A DNA stretch of 58,484 nucleotides. Source: Christensenella sp. UBA1431 (GTDB taxonomy: Bacteria > Bacillota > Clostridia > Christensenellales > UBA1431). The first letter of the stretch is position 1; the number at the start of each line of letters is the position of its first letter. The position numbers and the translations under genes were made by a program. The stretch spans positions 16,371 through 74,854 of the forward strand of contig DCTV01000070.1 of assembly GCA_002329665.1 (NCBI GenBank), in the 5' to 3' direction. The notes beneath the pieces were generated by a model. That model was not told where the DNA came from. It made no database searches and saw nothing but the letters and a program-made list of their open reading frames with translations. This document shows positions 51,757 through 58,484 of this stretch, in pieces.

Positions 51757-52082
51757 GGCGCACCTCCGAGCTTTAGCGACCATTATAGATGAATACGGCC
51801 GAAATGGCGGATAATCGTCAACTAACGATAAAAACGATAAATATCGGAAGATTAATAAACGGTGCCCTGGCGCGAGCCGCCTGTTGGGGCTTGTACGATG
51901 CCCCCGATTGTGTTACGATTACGGATGGGTTCCAAGGGCATAACGGCAGATTTTATATATTGACAGGCCTCGGCGCTTCTTTGTATATTATACATGGATG
52001 TACCGAGCTGTGCATGTTTTGTCCTTCAAATACTTAGAAAAAGTTTTCTAAGAACTTTTCAAGCATAAGGAGAGAAGAGTAA
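51757..52082. other. Intergenic region with divergent promoters
   Basis: These 326 bases separate the M3 peptidase and transaldolase-like genes. A TATAAT for the minus strand is at 51782-51787. The plus-strand promoter is at 51960-51989. Between them I see nothing supported. Confidence 0.5.
51960..51989 (+). promoter_or_regulatory. Promoter of the transaldolase-like gene
   Basis: A perfect TTGACA (51960-51965) is followed after 18 bases by TATATT. A leader of about 87 bases precedes the start, with AAGGAGAG as ribosome binding site. The strength suggests high expression. Confidence 0.75.
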
Positions 52083-53414
52083 ATGCTGAATTTCGATCAG
52101 GTAACCTGCACATTAAAGTCGGTTCTTGGCAAAGAGACAGGAATCGCAGTGGTACGCGGCGATGAGGACTATTTCAACAGAGTTGCCGACTACGAGATCT
52201 CCCTGGACATGTACGATCAGATCATCAACTACGCACAGTTCATCGGCATCGGTGAAACCTTCAAGGACGTTATTAAGACGTTTGACGTTCCTGAAGGAGA
52301 GACGCCTGCTGGCTTCAAGCTCGTCTTCAATCTGGAAGCGGACGCCGTGCTGAAAGTCGATCTCAAACGCGACATTGCATATGACAAAAACGGGAAGAGG
52401 CGTCCCACCGAGATCCTGTTCTCGGTCGACAGCGCGAACCCCTACGAAATCGAGCCCTGCGCGCCTCTCGTGGCCAACCTTACCTGTAACCCCGGTATCA
52501 TTTACGACCTGTTCATCAACAACCCCAAGGCGAACGTCGGCGGCAAATTCAAGACCCGCGACGAGGTCATGGCCGAACTCGGCCGCATACTTGGCCCCGG
52601 CTGCGACATCTCCGTCGAGCTCAACGACCCCTTCGGCGCGTCCGAATCTCAGATCCTCGAAGAAGCCGAGAAGTTCCGTGAGATGCTCACCGACTACCGC
52701 GTCGTAATCAAGGTTCCCCACACCGGCCCGGTCAACAAGGACAACGTAGGCGAACTGCTCGAAGGCGACAAGCGCCTCTCGGTCAGCTACAAGGGCGGCG
52801 CGACCAAGGATTACTTCAGGGCCCACCAGCTTGCGCTTCTGTTGCATGACAACGGCTTCCGCGTCAACTACACGCTGATGTTCGAACCCTATCAGACGAA
52901 CATGGCCCTGCAGGCCAAGCCCTACTTCATCAACAGCTTTGTACGCCACCGCCTGATCCAGAGCAACAGGATGGCAACGCTGGTCGAGGCGTACAAGACC
53001 AGCAAGAACAGGGACTACATTAAGCAACTGCGCGACTTCATGGTCACAAACGATTACTTCAGCTCGAAGGAAACGGATGTCGATCTGCTCACGGTGATCG
53101 AGACGGCCGAACGTTTTGTCGAGTATCGCAACTACAAGAACCCCGAAGGCGCGGACGGCCTGGACAGCATGCGCCACAACCTCCGCATGCTGCGTCAGTG
53201 CAACCTCGAGGACACCAGGCTGATCGTCTGCTCGATGGAAGGCGAAAACAACTACCCCGACATCGACAAGCTACTGACGGAAGACGAGTTTGCCGATATG
53301 CTCGACAAGGTCGTCATCACGGCGGAGCCCGGATACCTCGCTCGCTTCACGGCCAACAACCAGGTGGTTTCCTACCAGAGGCGCTTCATGAACGCCGCGA
53401 AGGGACAGAAATAA
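52083..53414 (+). CDS. Transaldolase-family protein with N-terminal extension
   Basis: The 443-residue protein has a C-terminal TIM barrel of the transaldolase/fructose-6-phosphate aldolase type starting near residue 110. The signs are SVDSAN (like DTAN), ANLTCNPGII (like TTNPS), SVELNDP (like the VEV strand) and VVIKVPHTG, whose Lys210 matches the Schiff-base lysine. The first 110 residues are an extra domain I do not recognise, and the barrel also has a longer C-terminal part. Family members are usually 210-330 residues. It may be an aldolase for an unusual sugar phosphate. The next gene, a HAD phosphatase, fits further processing of such a product. Confidence 0.75.
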   Translation: MLNFDQVTCTLKSVLGKETGIAVVRGDEDYFNRVADYEISLDMYDQIINYAQFIGIGETFKDVIKTFDVPEGETPAGFKLVFNLEADAVLKVDLKRDIAYDKNGKRRPTEILFSVDSANPYEIEPCAPLVANLTCNPGIIYDLFINNPKANVGGKFKTRDEVMAELGRILGPGCDISVELNDPFGASESQILEEAEKFREMLTDYRVVIKVPHTGPVNKDNVGELLEGDKRLSVSYKGGATKDYFRAHQLALLLHDNGFRVNYTLMFEPYQTNMALQAKPYFINSFVRHRLIQSNRMATLVEAYKTSKNRDYIKQLRDFMVTNDYFSSKETDVDLLTVIETAERFVEYRNYKNPEGADGLDSMRHNLRMLRQCNLEDTRLIVCSMEGENNYPDIDKLLTEDEFADMLDKVVITAEPGYLARFTANNQVVSYQRRFMNAAKGQK

Positions 53415-53460
53415 GGCAAAACCGAATCATTTATCACATATCACAACAGTATAGGAACGT

Positions 53461-53485
53461 TGCGGCCGGGCAAGCACCGGCCGCA
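53461..53485 (+). other. Hairpin between the transaldolase-like and HAD genes
   Basis: A perfect 9-bp stem (TGCGGCCGG/CCGGCCGCA) with loop GCAAGCA lies 47 bases after the transaldolase-like stop. No T-run follows. It may reduce read-through or protect the upstream mRNA, giving more of the first protein. Confidence 0.55.
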
Positions 53486-53537
53486 TGCGTTCCGCTTTGC
53501 ATATGGCGACACTATTAACTGGCGAAGGAGGAATCAC

Positions 53538-54197
53538 ATGATGGCAAAATACGACACGATCGTGTTCGACTTTGACGGAGTCGTCGCCGACACGGCTCCG
53601 GACATCGTCAATTGCATGCGAATGGTGATCGAAACGGTGGGCAGTACGCCCAGGACGGACGAGCACATCGCAAAGAGCATCGGCGGCGGAGCGAAAAAAC
53701 TGCTCGAGCGCTGCCTGGACCCGGAATTCCACGGCAGGATCGACGGCGAACTCCTGCCCATGTACAACGTGTATTACGACGAGAACTGCGACGTGTATAC
53801 GACGCTTTACCCCGGCGTGAAGGAGACGCTGCAGGAGGCGAAGGAGAAAGGCATCAAGACCGGCCTGGCCACGATGAAGGTCCGCAGGGCGACCCTGAAG
53901 ATCTGTGACACGCTGGGCATCACGCAATACTTCGATACGATCGTGACGCCGGAAGACGTGTCCAAGCCCAAACCCGACCCGGAGAGCGTATTCAAGATCC
54001 TTTGCGCGGTCGGTTCCACGGCCGATAAGGCGATCATCATCGGCGATACGAAAACGGACATCCTCACGGCTAAGAACTCGGGCATGGACTGCGCGGTAGT
54101 ACCCTACGGCTACGGGAATTTCGACGATATGAAAAGCGCGAATCCAACATATGTGATCAACAACGTCCGGGAAATACTGGATATCATTCAAGGATGA
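53538..54197 (+). CDS. HAD-superfamily phosphatase (phosphoglycolate phosphatase-like)
   Basis: The 219-residue protein has all HAD motifs: DFDGVVAD (nucleophile Asp near residue 11), the Thr of LATMK (about 113), KPKPDPE (about 141) and GDTKTD (about 173). A helical cap domain lies between motifs I and II. It is close to phosphoglycolate phosphatases or beta-phosphoglucomutases; the substrate is not certain. GGAGG is 6 bases before the ATG at 53538. It probably dephosphorylates a product related to the upstream transaldolase-like enzyme. Confidence 0.85.
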   Translation: MMAKYDTIVFDFDGVVADTAPDIVNCMRMVIETVGSTPRTDEHIAKSIGGGAKKLLERCLDPEFHGRIDGELLPMYNVYYDENCDVYTTLYPGVKETLQEAKEKGIKTGLATMKVRRATLKICDTLGITQYFDTIVTPEDVSKPKPDPESVFKILCAVGSTADKAIIIGDTKTDILTAKNSGMDCAVVPYGYGNFDDMKSANPTYVINNVREILDIIQG

Positions 54198-54220
54198 AAA
54201 AATAATTTTTAATTTAATGG

Positions 54221-54250
54221 TTGTCATTTCCGATGAGAAAGTGTTAAAAT
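54221..54250 (+). promoter_or_regulatory. Promoter of the unknown membrane protein gene
   Basis: TTGTCA (54221-54226) and TAAAAT (54245-54250) are 18 bases apart in an AT-rich stretch. The leader is about 140 bases long. Confidence 0.65.
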
Positions 54251-54394
54251 GATATAGCAATATCAGGAAATATTATGCATATCATATAGTGGCTCCAGGC
54301 GCGGAGACATTACCTTGGTTTGTTTTTTGGTTTGGCTGTGGACTTTATTTCTTAATATTCTGCGGCCAAATAAAAAAATAGGAGGTATTATTGT

Positions 54395-55420
54395 ATGGAA
54401 CTCATCGGAATCATCATGGCGTTCGCAACTGGTATGGTCGGCGCATCGATCGGCGGCCTCGAAGCCTTCATCTACACGGGCTTCCTGGGGCTTGCCACAC
54501 TGGGAATCGACGCTGCCACAGGCATCGGCCTGATTAATTCGGCGGCGTTCGGTTACTGGTTCGCGCCGCTGTACGGCTTCCTTGGCGGCGCCGTAGCCTG
54601 TCATTATGCCTACAAGATGGGCTACATGGAGTCCGGCAAAGACATCGGCGTGGCTCTGGCGGGGCTCAAGAAACCAGACACCCTGCTGGTCGGCGGTGTC
54701 ACCGCGGCGATTGGCTACGTATGCCTGCAACTGCTGACGCATCCTGACTTCCTCGGCTTCGGCGGCATCGACGGAATGGCCTTCCTGATCTGGATCCTGT
54801 CCGTCATCAGCAAGGCGATCTTCGACGGAAACCCCTTCGGCACCGTCTCGGATGAGGCGAAGGCTGCGGGCGGCCGCTTCGGCGCCCACACCGTGGCTTG
54901 CTGGCTCCCGTGGCAGCGCACTGGCTGGGAGAAGGTCACGATCGGACTCGGATGGGGGCTCGCAGGCGGCTTCGGAACGTGGACCCTGCTGCAGAACCCC
55001 GCAACCGCTGGCGCGGCTCCGTTCCTCGGCTTCTTCATCTCGGCTTCTTCGCTGATCCTGCTCCACTTTGGCACCAACATCCCGGTAACACACCACATCA
55101 CCCTTCCTGCCGGTTATGCCGTGCTCATGTATGCGACGGCCGGCGGCACGGATATCGCAACGGCGCTCATATGGGCGGCGGCCATCGGCATAGCGGGCGC
55201 GTTCGTCGGAGACTTCTGGTCCGACGTATTCCATGTCTACGGCAACACGCACATTGACCCGCCTGCAATGGCGATAGCAACGTTGTCCTTCTTCACGATG
55301 ACGGTCATGCCGGCGTTCGGCGCGGCAATGCTGACCGGCGTTGTTGTGCCTCTCGTGATCCTCGCCATCTGTCTGGTGGTTGCAGTTCTCGGGAAATCCC
55401 CCAAGGCGGAAGCCGCCTGA
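54395..55420 (+). CDS. Multi-spanning membrane protein, putative transporter, family not recognised
   Basis: The 341-residue protein has about nine or ten hydrophobic helices, many with Gly-rich faces (GMVGASIGGLEAFIYTGFLGL). Conserved-looking polar motifs occur inside the membrane part: GTNIPVTHHITLP (about 227-239) and GDFWSDVFHVYGNTHIDPPA (about 271-290), with several His and Asp that could bind a metal or move protons. TAGGAGG precedes the ATG. A strong own promoter suggests high expression. I do not recognise the family. Its place after the sugar-phosphate enzymes hints at transport of a related compound, which is unproven. Confidence 0.75.
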   Translation: MELIGIIMAFATGMVGASIGGLEAFIYTGFLGLATLGIDAATGIGLINSAAFGYWFAPLYGFLGGAVACHYAYKMGYMESGKDIGVALAGLKKPDTLLVGGVTAAIGYVCLQLLTHPDFLGFGGIDGMAFLIWILSVISKAIFDGNPFGTVSDEAKAAGGRFGAHTVACWLPWQRTGWEKVTIGLGWGLAGGFGTWTLLQNPATAGAAPFLGFFISASSLILLHFGTNIPVTHHITLPAGYAVLMYATAGGTDIATALIWAAAIGIAGAFVGDFWSDVFHVYGNTHIDPPAMAIATLSFFTMTVMPAFGAAMLTGVVVPLVILAICLVVAVLGKSPKAEAA

Positions 55421-55467
55421 CCGCGTTAAAAGTCATTGAAGCCATGATTCGGCTTTAGGCAATGAAG

Positions 55468-55509
55468 AGTACGCGCACTTGTGAAGGCACAGGTGCGCGT
55501 ACTATTTTT
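55468..55509 (+). terminator. Terminator after the membrane protein gene
   Basis: A 16-bp stem with one mismatch (AGTACGCGCACTTGTG paired with CACAGGTGCGCGTACT), loop AAGG, is followed by ATTTTT. It is one of the strongest terminators in the window. Confidence 0.93.
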
Positions 55510-55563
55510 CAGAGTTTCGGCACACCTCCGATGGGTGTGTTTTGCGATATTATCCTCGTTTGA

Positions 55564-55797
55564 CTACGAGCCTGTCACGGCGTCGTGCTCACGGTGTTCC
55601 CGGCGGTCGCTCCTGAACAGCGGCGCAAGGCAGACGAGGCCGGCGAGACCGACCAGCGCATAGACGATGCGCGCGCCCGCAGTGAAAGAGCCGCCGAATA
55701 TGGCGGCCACCAGATCGTAATTAAAAAAGCCGATCAGGCCCCAATTCAGGGCGCCGATAATGACGAGCGCCAGGGCGATCTTTTCAAAGGTATACAA
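55564..55797 (-). CDS. DUF378-family small membrane protein
   Basis: The 77-residue protein has two membrane helices and the family motif IIGALNWGLIGFFNYDLV at the first, with GARIVYALVGLAGL at the second. The charged tail (RSDRREHREHD) is cytosolic. The start is a TTG with AAAGGAG upstream at 11 bases. Function unknown; the family is frequent in spore formers. Confidence 0.85.
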   Translation of the reverse strand: MYTFEKIALALVIIGALNWGLIGFFNYDLVAAIFGGSFTAGARIVYALVGLAGLVCLAPLFRSDRREHREHDAVTGS

Positions 55798-55977
55798 AAA
55801 CCACCACTCCTTTTAAAAAGTAAATATGCATGCAATGGTAGTATCCCTTTGTTCTTTTCTTTTTATTCTGAATGAAACATGCGCCTTTGACCGCGATGAG
55901 GGGAGAAGGGACCAAGATGGCTGAGCGTTTCAACCGACCACCACAAAACCGGTGACAAACCGGGGGCGCCAAAACGA

Positions 55978-56256
55978 TCACGGTTCGCGTTTTTCGGCGA
56001 TGTACTCGAGTTCGAGCGTGTCAAAGACAATGGGTTCCACGAAATCGTCCCCGAAAAAGACGGTCCGCCCGAACGCGTCCATGTCGCGGGAGTGCTTGCC
56101 CAGCCAGACCGGGTGCGCGATGTCCAGCGACCGGCAAAGGGCGTCCATGACGGCCGAAAGGTCGCCCGGCTGTTTCCAAAAAAGCGCCGAGCAGTCCGTG
56201 GTGCAGCTGCCCGTAATCTTCTGGTCCGACCTGGTCACGGCCCAGACCCTCTCCAT
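55978..56256 (-). CDS. Small protein of unknown function
   Basis: The 92-residue protein starts at an ATG with AAAGGA 9 bases upstream; a longer frame begins at 56286 without such a site. It has no signal peptide or membrane segment. Trp and Cys residues (FWKQPGD, CTTDCSALF) and an acidic C-terminal half (FGDDFVEPIVFDTLELEYI) are notable. I do not recognise a family, although proteins of this length and style are widespread in Clostridia. It is divergent from the DNA methyltransferase gene. Confidence 0.55.
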   Translation of the reverse strand: MERVWAVTRSDQKITGSCTTDCSALFWKQPGDLSAVMDALCRSLDIAHPVWLGKHSRDMDAFGRTVFFGDDFVEPIVFDTLELEYIAEKREP

Positions 56257-56388
56257 AGCGACACGTCCTTTCCCGCTTGAATTCATCCGTGGAACTATCT
56301 ATACTTTAACCAACAAGTGATTTACCTATTATAATGCCTGATAAAAAGAAAGAGCAACCATTTTTTGTGATCAGGGGAGGTGCCGGCC

Positions 56389-57753
56389 GTGAAGATCGAG
56401 CGAATCGCGTGCTGTGGGGAGGTGCACCCGGCCTGCGGTGAGGCGCCCGCGGCCGAGGTGGTCCTGGCCGAATCGTCGCGCGCGGCGCGGCGCCTCGCCG
56501 AAGAAAGGCCTATGTCCGTGCAGCTTGTGTATATCGACCCGCCGTTCAATACGGGGCAGGATTTCCTGTACAGGCAGCGCGTCGGTGCGGACGGCTACGG
56601 GGGCGACTTGAAACGCCAGATTGCGCACGTGGCCTATGCGGACCGGTTCGAGGGCGGGCGCGGGGCGTATCTTGAAATGATGCGCGGCGTGCTCTCATCC
56701 GCGCACGCGCTCCTGGACGCGAAGGGCAGCATATACGTGCACGTGGACTACAGGACCTCGGCGCACGTCCGCCTGCTGCTAGACGACGTGTTCGGTGAGG
56801 ACAACTTCGTCAACGAGATCATCTGGCATTACAGGAGCGGCGGTCGCGCCACGCGCCACTTCAGCCGCAAACACGACACCATTTTTTTTTACAGGAAAGG
56901 GCCGCGCTACCGGTTCAACGCCATGGCCGCTTCGAAGCCCAGGGGCAGGGAGCGCCGCAACCATCTCAGGCGCCAGACGGACGAGCAGGGGCGCACGTTT
57001 TTTTCCATACATACAAAAGGAAAGCTGTACCGCTACTACGAAGACGCGCCGGTGTTCGTGAGCGATGTCTGGGACGACATCTCGCACCTGCACCAGCGAG
57101 ACCCCGAGCGGACGCACTACGACACGCAGAAACCCTGCGCGCTGCTCGAGCGCATCATAGGCGTCTCCTCGGACCCGGGCGACACCGTCGCCGACCTCTT
57201 CTGCGGATCGGGGACCACGCTGGTGACGGCGGCGCGGATGGGCCGCAGGTCTATCGGGATCGATTCCTCTGTCCATGCGCTCAACGTCTGCCGCAAGCGC
57301 CTGCACGGCATTGACGCGCCTTTTTGCTGCACCTGCGAGAACCTGCCGTCCTGCGCGCCCGTTTACCTGCGCGTGTCCGCCGGCCGGGGCGAAAGAGGTA
57401 CCCTGAAAGTGTGTTTGAGGGACTTTGCGACCGCATCGCATAGTATGGTTTCGCAGCGCGAGAACCGTGCGCAGCAGCAGATTTCCTGGCTGCAGCACGA
57501 CGACGTGCCGGAGGAGCACGTGTTCACCGAACCGGGAGCCGTGAAAGGCGCGGCCGGCATCGGGGCGCTGGACTACGCCGCGCTCGGCTTCGTGATCGAC
57601 GGCGTGTTCCACACGGCCAGCGCGCATACGCGCAGCCGGAAATCGCCGGAGCTCAGAAGTTGCTACCAGGCGGGGATCCCGCCCGGCGCCCGTCCGGCGC
57701 TGCACCTGGTCGACGTGCTCGGGCAGAACCACTATTTCGGCATCAGGATGTAA
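56389..57753 (+). CDS. Orphan beta-class DNA methyltransferase (N6-adenine or N4-cytosine)
   Basis: The 454-residue protein has the beta-class motif order: catalytic DPPFNTG near residue 50, then the target-recognition region, then the SAM-binding motif DLFCGSGTT near 271. The segments NEIIWHYRSGG and RKHDTIFFYRKG are typical of Mod-type enzymes. DPPF points to N6-adenine, though N4-cytosine cannot be excluded. About 120 residues after the SAM motif (QQQISWLQHDDVPEEHVF and on) do not belong to the core. The GTG at 56389 has AGGGGAGG upstream at 8 bases. No restriction gene lies nearby, so an epigenetic role is plausible. Confidence 0.85.
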   Translation: MKIERIACCGEVHPACGEAPAAEVVLAESSRAARRLAEERPMSVQLVYIDPPFNTGQDFLYRQRVGADGYGGDLKRQIAHVAYADRFEGGRGAYLEMMRGVLSSAHALLDAKGSIYVHVDYRTSAHVRLLLDDVFGEDNFVNEIIWHYRSGGRATRHFSRKHDTIFFYRKGPRYRFNAMAASKPRGRERRNHLRRQTDEQGRTFFSIHTKGKLYRYYEDAPVFVSDVWDDISHLHQRDPERTHYDTQKPCALLERIIGVSSDPGDTVADLFCGSGTTLVTAARMGRRSIGIDSSVHALNVCRKRLHGIDAPFCCTCENLPSCAPVYLRVSAGRGERGTLKVCLRDFATASHSMVSQRENRAQQQISWLQHDDVPEEHVFTEPGAVKGAAGIGALDYAALGFVIDGVFHTASAHTRSRKSPELRSCYQAGIPPGARPALHLVDVLGQNHYFGIRM

Positions 57754-57760
57754 GGGGGCA

Positions 57761-57790
57761 TTGACACTTACATGCATTCACGGATACAAT
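57761..57790 (+). promoter_or_regulatory. Promoter of the aconitase gene
   Basis: A perfect TTGACA (57761-57766) and TACAAT (57785-57790) are 18 bases apart. The start codon is 44 bases beyond the -10 box. Confidence 0.8.
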
Positions 57791-57834
57791 GTGCTCTAAT
57801 AAGCAATACTGACATATGAAGCGGAGGACAGGGA

Positions 57835-58484
57835 ATGGGAAAAAACCTGGCTGAAAAGATCATCGGCGAACACCTCCTCGAAGGGGAGATGACCGTGGGG
57901 AGCGAGATAGCGATACGCATCGACCAGACGCTCACGCAGGACTCCACGGGGACGATGGCGTATCTGCAGTTCGAGGCGATGGGGGTGCCCCGCGTCAAAA
58001 CGAAACGCAGCGTCGCCTATATCGACCACAACACCCTGCAGACGGGGTTTGAAAACGCGGACGACCACCTCTATATCGGTTCGGTGGCGTCCAGGCACGG
58101 CATATATTTTTCGAAGCCCGGCAACGGCATCTGCCACCAGGTCCATCTGGAGCGGTTCGGTGTCCCGGGAATGACGCTTCTGGGGTCGGACAGCCATACG
58201 CCCACGGGCGGCGGGCTGGGCATGCTGGCCATCGGCGCGGGCGGCCTCGATGTCGCCGTCGCTATGGCGGGCGGGCCCTTTTACGTGCCGATGCCCCAAG
58301 TCGTGCTGGTGCACCTGACGGGTGCGCTGCCGCCCTGGGCCTCGGCCAAAGATGTGATCCTCGAACTGCTGCGCCGCCTGACCGTCAAGGGCGGCGTCGG
58401 CAAGGTGTTCGAATACGCCGGGCCCGGCGTGGCCTCGCTCAACGTGCCGCAGCGCTCGACCATCACCAACATGGGCGCCGAGCT
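57835..58484 (+). CDS. Aconitate hydratase, 5' part only
   Basis: The gene runs off the window after 216 codons. The N-terminal aconitase features are clear: YIDHNTLQTGFENADDHLYI, SRHGIYFSKPGNGICHQVH and LLGSDSHTPTGGGLGMLAIG. The His and Asp of GSDSHT take part in catalysis and substrate binding. The first cluster Cys would be further on, outside the window. It interconverts citrate and isocitrate, though homoaconitase or isopropylmalate isomerase-like enzymes share these motifs. GCGGAGG precedes the ATG. The promoter is strong and independent of the methyltransferase. Confidence 0.9.
   Translation, partial: MGKNLAEKIIGEHLLEGEMTVGSEIAIRIDQTLTQDSTGTMAYLQFEAMGVPRVKTKRSVAYIDHNTLQTGFENADDHLYIGSVASRHGIYFSKPGNGICHQVHLERFGVPGMTLLGSDSHTPTGGGLGMLAIGAGGLDVAVAMAGGPFYVPMPQVVLVHLTGALPPWASAKDVILELLRRLTVKGGVGKVFEYAGPGVASLNVPQRSTITNMGAE

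Overview
The window is a compact, GC-rich stretch of a spore-forming Clostridia-type Firmicute chromosome. The evidence is an alpha/beta-type small acid-soluble spore protein, cortex-lytic and coat-like proteins, and the Bacillus/Clostridium gene order dnaX-yaaK-recR-yaaL-bofA. Starts are often GTG or TTG with strong GGAGG-type ribosome binding sites. I see no rRNA, tRNA, CRISPR array, transposase or phage genes. A high-GC order such as Christensenellales is possible but not proven by the sequence.

Layout. 0.1-5.7 kb: an acetyltransferase, a three-gene module of unknown function (zinc-ribbon membrane protein, secreted or anchored protein with Pro/Ala repeats, cytosolic partner), and a membrane diguanylate cyclase. 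5.7-14.8 kb: a catabolic locus with a YhfZ-type regulator, a RuBisCO-like protein (RLP) and an SDR dehydrogenase on the minus strand. Divergent from these are a second SDR, two D-2-hydroxyacid dehydrogenases, a class II aldolase and an FGGY sugar kinase. 15.0-22.5 kb: a methyltransferase, then a long-leader operon encoding a Lin0512-family protein, acetoin-dehydrogenase-like E1 alpha, E1 beta, AcoX, E2 and a small DUF6506-type protein, facing a divergent acetate-kinase homologue. 22.8-29.4 kb: AzlCD amino-acid exporter, LivJHMGF branched-chain amino-acid ABC transporter, and a CBS-ACT protein. 29.5-33.1 kb: PadR/DUF1700 pair, two SDRs and a SASP. 33.2-38.1 kb: sbcDC. 38.2-42.5 kb: spore and cell-wall proteins (GH18/LysM, M14 peptidase, SleB hydrolase, coat-like protein). 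42.7-47.5 kb: dnaX-yaaK-recR-yaaL-bofA and two uracil-DNA glycosylase paralogues. 47.9-51.8 kb: an S41 protease and an M3 lipoprotein peptidase, convergent. 52.0-55.4 kb: a transaldolase-like protein with an N-terminal extension, a HAD phosphatase and an unknown multi-spanning membrane protein. 55.5-58.5 kb: DUF378, a small unknown protein, an orphan DNA methyltransferase and the start of an aconitase gene.

The most interesting part is 5.7-22.5 kb. The enzymes suggest that an unknown polyhydroxy acid, polyol or branched sugar is oxidised (SDRs, D-2-hydroxyacid dehydrogenases), phosphorylated (FGGY kinase), and then rearranged, decarboxylated or cleaved (RLP, class II aldolase). A TPP/lipoate complex and an acyl kinase with altered active-site residues next door could take a dicarbonyl or acyl product to acyl-CoA and ATP. 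Enzyme families are read from the sequence. The pathway, its substrate and the link between the two halves are inference. Two AACGTT-centred palindromes in the divergent promoter region are candidate operators.
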